Source of the DNA: Actinomycetota bacterium
GTDB lineage: Bacteria > Actinomycetota > Actinomycetes > S36-B12 > UBA5976
Length of the DNA stretch: 11,685 nt
Reading direction: 5' to 3'
Assembly (NCBI GenBank): GCA_009704345.1
Contig: WLEH01000012.1
Location: forward strand, 1 to 11,685
Positions within the stretch are counted from its first letter, which is position 1, and each line of letters starts with the position of its first letter. The notes below the pieces were generated by a model that was given only the letters and a program-made list of their open reading frames with translations, had not been told where the DNA came from and did not search any database. The translations under genes were made by a program, and so were the position numbers. Shown here one piece after another: positions 1-5,657 of this stretch.

Positions 1-1
1 T

Positions 2-55
2 GTAGCGGTGCGGGTAGGGTCAACCCGGCTACTCGATAATATTGCGCTCAATTAG
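2..55 (+). CDS. panC: Pantothenate synthetase, C-terminal end only
   Basis: Only the last 17 codons and the TAG stop are in the window; the gene continues off the left edge. The visible peptide, VAVRVGSTRLLDNIALN, matches the C-terminal end of actinobacterial PanC, where a similar Ala-x-x-x-Gly-x-Thr-Arg-Leu-Leu-Asp-Asn-Ile block closes the protein. PanC is the cytosolic ligase that joins pantoate and beta-alanine using ATP to make pantothenate. Its product is the substrate of CoaX, encoded 8 bases downstream, so the two are very probably one transcript for consecutive steps of coenzyme A synthesis. The call depends on a short tail plus context; the other two frames give no sensible peptide running to the coaX start. 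Confidence 0.8.
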   Translation, partial: VAVRVGSTRLLDNIALN

Positions 56-59
56 GGGG
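54..59 (+). promoter_or_regulatory. Shine-Dalgarno for coaX
   Basis: The run AGGGGG lies 4 bases before the coaX ATG and overlaps the last two bases of the panC stop codon. It is one of only three convincing Shine-Dalgarno sequences in the window, and it suggests that coaX is translated from a transcript that begins upstream, together with panC. Confidence 0.6.
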
Positions 60-63
60 CAGC

Positions 64-816
64 ATGTTGCTGGCAATCGACGTTGGTAACACCAACATTG
101 TGCTTGGACTTTACGATGGCGCAACGTTAACTAAATCCTGGCGCATAAAAACTGATGCTTATGCCACGGCCGATGAGTATGCAATTCAATTGCGTGCTTT
201 GACTGCTAATTCACCAACCATTACTGGCATCGCGTTATGCAGCACAGTGCCTAGCGTGCTGCGCGAAATGCGCGAAATGATCAAGCGGGAATTTGCAGAT
301 ATCAAGTCAGTAATTGTGGAACCAGGCATCAAAACCGGAGTTTCTATTGCTACCGACAATCCAAAAGAGGTTGGCACGGATCGAATTGTTAATTCATTAG
401 CGGTGTTTCAACGCCATGGTGGACCTTCCATTGTTGTTGATTTTGGTACATCTACAAATCTTGATGTAGTTAATGAAGCGGGTGATTTCATCGGTGGCGC
501 ACTGGCACCCGGAATTGAAATCAGCATTGACGCACTAGCAACAAGAGCTGCGGCACTGAGAAAAATTGAGTTGGTAAAACCTAGAGCTGCCATTGGCAGA
601 AATACGGTTGAGGCACTTCAGTCTGGTGCGTTTTATGGGTTTGCTGGCCAGGTAGATAGATTGGTGAATCAGATCATTGCTGAAGTTGGTCCGGTTAAGG
701 CAGTAGTTGCCACCGGTGGACTCGCGAGCACAGTTGTTGAGGCCTGCACCACAATTACGCACGTTGAGCCTGACCTAACTCTCGAAGGCTTGCGTTTAGT
801 ATTCGAACGTAACTAA
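64..816 (+). CDS. coaX: Type III pantothenate kinase
   Basis: Phosphorylates pantothenate to 4'-phosphopantothenate, the first committed step of coenzyme A synthesis, in the cytosol. Type III enzymes belong to the ASKHA actin-like kinase fold, need a monovalent cation and are not feedback-inhibited by CoA (family knowledge). At 250 residues it has the usual length. Visible landmarks are the phosphate loop DVGNTN at 6-11, GTDR at 104-107 with the expected catalytic Asp106, the DFGTSTN block at 126-132, GGALAPG at 144-150, the IGRNT-x-EA-x-x-SG stretch from about 177 and the closing LTLEGLRLVFERN. The DFGTSTN version differs from the commoner GTATT form but I believe it is a lineage variant. 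The ATG at 64 starts directly at the first beta strand and follows a good Shine-Dalgarno. It follows panC by 8 bases and precedes lysS by 29. Confidence 0.95.
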   Translation: MLLAIDVGNTNIVLGLYDGATLTKSWRIKTDAYATADEYAIQLRALTANSPTITGIALCSTVPSVLREMREMIKREFADIKSVIVEPGIKTGVSIATDNPKEVGTDRIVNSLAVFQRHGGPSIVVDFGTSTNLDVVNEAGDFIGGALAPGIEISIDALATRAAALRKIELVKPRAAIGRNTVEALQSGAFYGFAGQVDRLVNQIIAEVGPVKAVVATGGLASTVVEACTTITHVEPDLTLEGLRLVFERN

Positions 817-833
817 ATCCAACCGAAGCGAGA

Positions 834-839
834 TACCGT
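834..839 (+). promoter_or_regulatory. Candidate -10 element for a leaderless lysS transcript
   Basis: TACCGT fits the actinobacterial -10 consensus TANNNT and ends 6 bases before the lysS ATG, so initiation would fall on the A of the start codon. No Shine-Dalgarno precedes lysS in the 29-base gap. No recognisable -35 hexamer is visible about 17 bases upstream. The same TACCGT-YAGCCW-ATG string occurs before ppx. This is an inference from sequence. Confidence 0.45.
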
Positions 840-845
840 TAGCCA

Positions 846-2351
846 ATGGAAAACCGAACTGAATTAGATGAGCAAGCGCAGATCCGACTTGAGAAATTAA
901 CCAGATTTCGCGCTACTGGGGTAGACCCATATCCACACAACGCACCGCGCACAAATCTAATCTCTGAGATTCGGGAACAACACGGGCACTTAGCTGAAGA
1001 TACCCAAACTGGTATCAAAGTTTCCATTACTGGTCGAGTAATGCTAAACCGTATTGCTGGAAAACTTATTTTTGCAACATTGCGCGATGGCAGTGCAGAC
1101 ATGCAGATCATGCTAACTGCAGATGTATCGGGTGAATCAACTCTTGATCAATGGAAAGAGTTTGTTGACTTGGGTGACCAGGTGAGCGTGACTGGTGAAG
1201 TTGTAACCACTAAACGTGGCGAACTTACTGTGAGAGCCGAAACCTGGATGCTCACCGCAAAATGCCTACACCCACTTCCAGATAAACACAAAGGCCTAGC
1301 AGATCCAGAGGCGCGAGTCAGGCAGCGTTATTTAGATTTGATCGTGCGACCTGAATCTCGACGACTAGTTAAATTGCGTAGTGATGCAGTAGCGAGCGTT
1401 CGAGAGCAATTGCGTGGCAGAGGTTTCACTGAAGTTGAAACACCAATGTTGCAGGTTATGCACGGTGGTGCAAACGCTCGACCATTTATAACTCATATAA
1501 ATGCTTACGACATGAAAATGTATATGCGTATTGCGCCAGAGTTATATCTAAAGAGATTGCTGGTTGGCGGCATTGAGAAAATATTTGAGATTAACCGTAA
1601 CTTCAGGAATGAAGGTGCAGATTCATCTCATAATCCAGAATTCACTATGTTGGAAATGTATGAGGCATTTGGCGATTACACCACCATGGCAGATCTAACT
1701 AAAGAACTAGTATTGAGCGCGGCAACAGCAGTTTATGGTTCAACCGTAGTTCAGCATGAGGATGAAAACGGAAACATAGTTGAACATGATTTGGCTAATG
1801 GTTGGAAATCAACTCCAGTTTGTACCGCAATTAGCGAAGCAGCGGGGGAAGAAGTTTCAGTAGACACTGATCCAGCAAAACTAAAGTCACTAGCGGCAAA
1901 GCTAGATATTGCCCTTAAGCCAGATTGGGAAAATGGCCAAATTATTTTGGAACTTTATGAGCATCTTGCTGAGGCAAAAACAGTGTTGCCAACTTTTTAT
2001 ACCGATTTTCCACAGTCCGTCTCTCCACTTACCAAGGCTCATCGCGAAAACAAATTACTTGCCGAAAAATGGGATTTAGTTACCTTTGGATTTGAGTTAG
2101 CAACTGGATACTCCGAACTAAATGATCCGCAAGATCAGCGAGATCGATTTGCGGCTCAACAAGCATTGGCTGCTGCTGGAGATGATGAAGCGATGCGGAT
2201 GGATGAAGACTTTATTCGAGCATTGGAATACGGCATGCCACCAGCAGGTGGCCAAGGAATGGGAATTGAACGATTGCTAATGGCGTTAACTGGCAAAGGC
2301 ATTCGTGACACAATTTTGTTCCCACTGGTGAAGCCAATTAATCATGACTGA
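846..2351 (+). CDS. lysS: Lysyl-tRNA synthetase, class II
   Basis: Charges tRNA-Lys with lysine at the expense of ATP. The 501 residues match the usual bacterial length. An N-terminal OB-fold anticodon-binding domain spans about residues 57-140. The class II catalytic core follows: motif 1 around 178-200 (ending in FTEVETPML), motif 2 at about 247-271 with the ATP-binding FRNEG at 253-257 and the following His-Asn-Pro-Glu-Phe, and motif 3 at 471-478 (GMGIERLL). The ATG at 846 gives a normal N-terminus. It lacks a Shine-Dalgarno and has a TANNNT hexamer 6 bases upstream, so a leaderless transcript is plausible in addition to read-through from panC-coaX. In many actinobacteria lysS lies downstream of coaX and just upstream of lsr2 and clpC; here the next gene is an acetyltransferase overlapping by 8 bases. 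Confidence 0.97.
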   Translation: MENRTELDEQAQIRLEKLTRFRATGVDPYPHNAPRTNLISEIREQHGHLAEDTQTGIKVSITGRVMLNRIAGKLIFATLRDGSADMQIMLTADVSGESTLDQWKEFVDLGDQVSVTGEVVTTKRGELTVRAETWMLTAKCLHPLPDKHKGLADPEARVRQRYLDLIVRPESRRLVKLRSDAVASVREQLRGRGFTEVETPMLQVMHGGANARPFITHINAYDMKMYMRIAPELYLKRLLVGGIEKIFEINRNFRNEGADSSHNPEFTMLEMYEAFGDYTTMADLTKELVLSAATAVYGSTVVQHEDENGNIVEHDLANGWKSTPVCTAISEAAGEEVSVDTDPAKLKSLAAKLDIALKPDWENGQIILELYEHLAEAKTVLPTFYTDFPQSVSPLTKAHRENKLLAEKWDLVTFGFELATGYSELNDPQDQRDRFAAQQALAAAGDDEAMRMDEDFIRALEYGMPPAGGQGMGIERLLMALTGKGIRDTILFPLVKPINHD

Positions 2352-2853
2352 AATAGCCCTTAGACCGGCAAGGACGGCAGATGTTGAATTCATTAGGTCA
2401 CTAATTGGCCAGTATGCACCAGAGCGGCGCATGCTGCGAAAAGAAATAATCACGCTCTACGAAGATATTCAAGAATTTGTTATTGCTGAGATTGCTGGGA
2501 AACCAGTTGGCTATGGTGCCCTACACGTGCTTTGGGAAGATCTGGCTGAAGTTCGTAGCGTTGCTGTATTGCCGGAATTGAAGCGCACCGGTGTTGGTAG
2601 AGCCGTTGTGTTGCATCTATTGAATCGAGCACAACAGTTAGGGATTAGAAGAGTCTTCTGTTTGACTTTTGAAGTTGATTTCTTTGCAAGTTTCGGCTTT
2701 TTACCAACTGATGGACCAATTGTTGATCATGATATTTATGTCCAGATGTTGAAATCAGAAGATGAAGGTGTTGCAGAATTTCTCGATTTAGAACGAGTAA
2801 AGCCAAACACCTTAGGCAACACCCGCATGTTGTTAGTGTTACCAGAAAACTAA
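2344..2853 (+). CDS. argA: GNAT acetyltransferase, ArgA-type amino-acid N-acetyltransferase
   Basis: A single GNAT domain of 169 residues. The acetyl-CoA-binding motif A is seen as VRSVAVLPELKRTGVGRA, residues 70-87, with the pyrophosphate-loop RTGVGR at 81-86. From memory it resembles the short mycobacterial ArgA (Rv2747) along its length, including TLYEDIQEF at about 37-45, GALHVLWEDL at 58-67, LTFEVDFFASFGF at 107-119 and the C-terminal GVAEFLDL and KPNTLGNTRMLLVL. That family makes N-acetylglutamate from glutamate and acetyl-CoA, the first step of arginine synthesis. Its ATG lies inside the last codons of lysS, so translation is probably coupled. Its TAA directly abuts the ppc stop codon. 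The GNAT fold is certain; the substrate is inferred from remembered similarity and could be another amino acid. Confidence 0.85.
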   Translation: MTEIALRPARTADVEFIRSLIGQYAPERRMLRKEIITLYEDIQEFVIAEIAGKPVGYGALHVLWEDLAEVRSVAVLPELKRTGVGRAVVLHLLNRAQQLGIRRVFCLTFEVDFFASFGFLPTDGPIVDHDIYVQMLKSEDEGVAEFLDLERVKPNTLGNTRMLLVLPEN

Positions 2854-5556
2854 TCAGCCAGTATTTCGCAAACCACTTGCAATACCATTTATTGTGGTAA
2901 GTAGTGCTCGGGATAACTGTGGATTGGCATCTGCGCTTCCGCGCTGCCTTGCCAATAAATCAACTTGCAACATGTGCAATGGCAATAAGTAACGATCTCG
3001 AATCCGAAGGGTTTGGGCGAGCGCTTGTTGATCAGAAAGCAATTCTTCTAAGCCTGTTACCCAGAGTACTTGCTTTACCGTTTCCTCATACTCATTGCGA
3101 ATAACTCCAAAAAGTTCTTGCTCTTCTTTGTTGACTAATTTAGTTACATAGCGCTCGGCAATCACCATATCTGTCTTTGCTAGCGTCATTCGTACATTTG
3201 ACAAGAAGTTAGACATAAAAGACCAGTTCTGATGCATCGCGCGGAGTTCTTCGCCAGCTCCCATTGCTCGGGCATGCGCAATTGCGCTACCCACACCAAA
3301 CCACCCTGGCACAATTTGGCGGGACTGTGTCCAACCAAATACCCATGGAATAGCGCGCAAATCTTCCACTCCAGCATCTTTATTTGATCTCCGTGATGGG
3401 CGAGAACCTAAGTGCATGGCAGCTAACTGCTCAACCGGTGTTGATTGATGAAAGTATGCTGGCAAAAGTGGATGATCAAAAAGCGAACGATACTTTTTAA
3501 AAGCCGCTTCTGATATTTCATTTGCGATTGGATCCCAGCGAGACAATTCTTCGTTGGAAGTTGTTGGATCTCGATGCAGCAATGATGCATCGATGGTTGC
3601 AGCAACAAGTAATTCCAAATTTTCTTGCGCTAATTTAGGTAACAAGTACTTATCACTGATAACTTCGCCTTGCTCAGTTAACTTAATCTGTCCGTCAAGT
3701 ACGCCAGCTGCTTGAGACATGATTGCTTCATAAGTTGGGCCACCGCCTCGCCCTACCGTGCCACCTCGGCCATGGAACAAAATCAAATTAACACCGTGCT
3801 TCGCCGCAACATCTCGAAGTTCGCGCTGGGCTTGATGAATCTGCCATTGCGAAGTGGTGATTCCAGCGTCTTTATTGCTATCCGAATAGCCCAGCATTAC
3901 CTCTTGCGAATTACCACGCAGCGTAACTATTTGCCTGTATTCCTTGATAGAAAGCATCTGCTCGAGCAGTTCGCCTGCCATTTTTAATTCACGCACTGTT
4001 TCGAATAACGGCACAAAACCAACTTGAGCTCGATTAGCGCGCATATCAATCAAACCAGCTTGAGTTGCTAGATAAACAGCTGCCATCACATCATCAACAC
4101 CCTTAGTCATTGAGATGATGTATGACTCAATTACATCTTCGCCATGTCGCGCTTTGATTTCAGCGATAGCTCTAAACGTATCAAAAGTTTTCGTTGCTCC
4201 CTCGGTTAGTGAAGGTAAATTCGACTTGGTTAGATTTTCAATAATCAGTCTTGTTCGTTCGGTCTCTGATGCCGACTTGTAACTTGGCAGAAATTCAGAA
4301 ACTGCTTGAGCGTGCGCTGCCGCATGCTCTCTAACGTCAAGGATTGCAAGAGTGCTCCCGAACGCCGAAACAGTTCTAATCGATCGATCAATTGATCCCG
4401 TTGCCGCTAATGACTTAGTAGCAACGAGGGATCGTTGCAAAATTTGAAGATCAGCAATTACATCTTGAAAAGTTCGGTAATCAGTTCTGCCATCTAATTC
4501 GGAATTGCTCGACAACTTATCAAGAGTTAATTCTAACTTCTTTCGCATCACCATGGTTTTGAGTCGATACGGTTCCTCGGCATTCAGACGGCGGTAACGA
4601 TTCTCAATTGCTAGGTTCTCCAAGTCAGCAGCTAGGGAATTCAATAATTCTGAAGTATTTGTACTTAATCTTTCACTTAAACTCAATTGATCAGATAAGC
4701 GTTTAATGATTCGATCAAATTCTGAAATTGCTGTGCGACGAGCAATTTCAACTACTTCTCTGGTGGTATCTGGCGTAACGAATGGATTACCATCGCGATC
4801 TCCACCAATCCAACTACCGATAGATAAGGGTTGATTGGTGGCCGGAATTTCAACATTAAGTGCCTGAGCGGTGGTCTTCAGTTCATCCAATACTTCAGTT
4901 AATGGACCTTTGGTTAATGCATCAAAGTAGAACAAGATATTTCTGGCTTCATCTAAAACTTCCGGCTTTTCCAATCGAAGCTCATCGGTCTGCCACAGCA
5001 AATCGATTGTTTCAGCTAATCGTTGTTGTCGTGTTGCTGACTCAGGCAGTTCAAGTAGATTTGCAATGAAGCGCAACTTCACCAATATGGTTCTACGAGT
5101 TGCTTCGGTTGGATGTGCGGTAAACACCGGTCGAACTTTTAATCGGGAAAAAGTTTGTTGAACCAACTCATGTGGCAGATTGGCTAATTTAATTCGATGT
5201 TCAACTCGTTTGAGCCAGCCGCCATACTCGCGGCGAGCAGCTGTTAAGGCGGCTGCGCGATGAACCTGTTCGGCCATGTTTGCTAAATGAAAGTAAAGTG
5301 AGAATGCGCGAGCCAATGGAATAGCAGTCTCTGCTGGCTCATGTGACAGAAAGTCAAAAACTTTTTCGGGTTGTTCTGCCGATAGCGAACGAACAACTTC
5401 GACTTTGTCATAGAGATCTTGACCGGCATGACGAATTAGTGTTTCACCCAACATTCGCCCCAGCATGCGGATATCTGCACGCAGCGCGTCAGATTGCGCG
5501 ATTGCCGCACCAATAGTTAACTCGGAGGGCGCGCCGGCTAGGTTCGGGGTGTTCAT
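2854..5556 (-). CDS. ppc: Phosphoenolpyruvate carboxylase
   Basis: Carboxylates phosphoenolpyruvate with bicarbonate to oxaloacetate, replenishing the TCA cycle; cytosolic, Mg2+-dependent. The 900 residues are full length. The catalytic His is in FTAHPTEATRR (His148), followed by GGDRDGNPFV at 251-260, the GYSDSNKDAG loop at 556-565 (Lys562), the glycine-rich FHGRGGTVGRGGGP at 594-607 (Arg597) and SRPSRRSNKDAGVEDLRAIP at 718-737. The protein closes with the family-typical INGIASGLRNTG. All key residues are present. The ATG at 5556 is the only start upstream of the conserved N-terminal LRADIRMLGRMLGE block. No Shine-Dalgarno precedes it; a TAGGCT hexamer lies 8 bases upstream. It is divergent from clpC and convergent, with zero spacing, on the argA-like gene. 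No terminator hairpin is visible at its 3' end. Confidence 0.98.
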   Translation of the reverse strand: MNTPNLAGAPSELTIGAAIAQSDALRADIRMLGRMLGETLIRHAGQDLYDKVEVVRSLSAEQPEKVFDFLSHEPAETAIPLARAFSLYFHLANMAEQVHRAAALTAARREYGGWLKRVEHRIKLANLPHELVQQTFSRLKVRPVFTAHPTEATRRTILVKLRFIANLLELPESATRQQRLAETIDLLWQTDELRLEKPEVLDEARNILFYFDALTKGPLTEVLDELKTTAQALNVEIPATNQPLSIGSWIGGDRDGNPFVTPDTTREVVEIARRTAISEFDRIIKRLSDQLSLSERLSTNTSELLNSLAADLENLAIENRYRRLNAEEPYRLKTMVMRKKLELTLDKLSSNSELDGRTDYRTFQDVIADLQILQRSLVATKSLAATGSIDRSIRTVSAFGSTLAILDVREHAAAHAQAVSEFLPSYKSASETERTRLIIENLTKSNLPSLTEGATKTFDTFRAIAEIKARHGEDVIESYIISMTKGVDDVMAAVYLATQAGLIDMRANRAQVGFVPLFETVRELKMAGELLEQMLSIKEYRQIVTLRGNSQEVMLGYSDSNKDAGITTSQWQIHQAQRELRDVAAKHGVNLILFHGRGGTVGRGGGPTYEAIMSQAAGVLDGQIKLTEQGEVISDKYLLPKLAQENLELLVAATIDASLLHRDPTTSNEELSRWDPIANEISEAAFKKYRSLFDHPLLPAYFHQSTPVEQLAAMHLGSRPSRRSNKDAGVEDLRAIPWVFGWTQSRQIVPGWFGVGSAIAHARAMGAGEELRAMHQNWSFMSNFLSNVRMTLAKTDMVIAERYVTKLVNKEEQELFGVIRNEYEETVKQVLWVTGLEELLSDQQALAQTLRIRDRYLLPLHMLQVDLLARQRGSADANPQLSRALLTTINGIASGLRNTG

Positions 5557-5564
5557 CAGGGGTA

Positions 5565-5570
5565 AGCCTA
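5565..5570 (-). promoter_or_regulatory. Candidate -10 element for ppc
   Basis: On the minus strand the bases read TAGGCT followed by TACCCCTG and the ppc ATG, putting a TANNNT hexamer 8 bases before the start codon. There is no purine-rich Shine-Dalgarno in the interval, so the transcript would be leaderless or start a base or two before the ATG. The same hexamer and a similar CCCTG downstream occur before the cysteine-rich gene at 10348. Confidence 0.4.
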
Positions 5571-5620
5571 GGCGTAGGGGGCAGGGGTGCCCCTCGGTCG
5601 TGGAAAATAGGTTTTGCGCC

Positions 5621-5626
5621 TACTAT
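5621..5626 (+). promoter_or_regulatory. Candidate -10 element for clpC
   Basis: TACTAT matches TANNNT and lies inside a GCCTA-N5-TAGGC inverted repeat. Initiation about 7 bases downstream would give a leader of roughly 25 bases containing the clpC Shine-Dalgarno. The expected -35 position (about 5598-5603, TCGTGG) is a poor match to TTGACA. Confidence 0.4.
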
Positions 5627-5645
5627 CTAGGCATAGAAATAGCGC

Positions 5646-5650
5646 AGGAG
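5646..5650 (+). promoter_or_regulatory. Shine-Dalgarno for clpC
   Basis: AGGAG with a 7-base spacer to the ATG at 5658. It fixes the start and shows that clpC uses a normal leader, unlike divergent ppc. Confidence 0.75.
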
Positions 5651-5657
5651 CTGCCCA

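Larger units (their letters stand above)
5557..5657. promoter_or_regulatory. Divergent ppc/clpC control region
   Basis: This 101-base stretch is the longest non-coding interval in the window and must hold the start signals of both genes. It contains three short inverted repeats: the perfect palindrome GCCTAGGC at 5566-5573, which overlaps the candidate ppc -10; GGGGCA-GGGG-TGCCCC at 5578-5593, over the expected ppc -35; and GCCTA-CTATC-TAGGC at 5618-5632, which encloses the candidate clpC -10. I see no heat-shock HAIR or CIRCE element and no convincing ClgR box. Confidence 0.7.

Noticed and set aside
436..462. Unusual GTSTN in place of GTATT in CoaX
   Set aside because: The rest of the block and the catalytic Asp106 are intact, and I believe similar forms occur in other actinobacterial CoaX proteins, so it is probably a lineage variant and not a lost function.
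2878..2900. Short inverted repeats near the 3' end of ppc (CAATA/TATTG and TACCA/TGGTA) as a terminator
   Set aside because: They are weak A+T-rich stems inside the coding sequence without a following T tract.
3712..3987. Open frame of 91 codons on the plus strand inside ppc
   Set aside because: It is antisense to the most conserved catalytic part of ppc, has no start signal and no recognisable domain; like the other frames opposite ppc, clpC, radA, ppx and proC it is a by-product of coding constraint.
5608..5650. Possible ClgR or heat-shock operator upstream of clpC
   Set aside because: TTGCGCC and AGCGC fragments are present but not in the CGC-N5-GCG arrangement, and no CTTGAG-N7-CTCAAG or CIRCE repeat exists.
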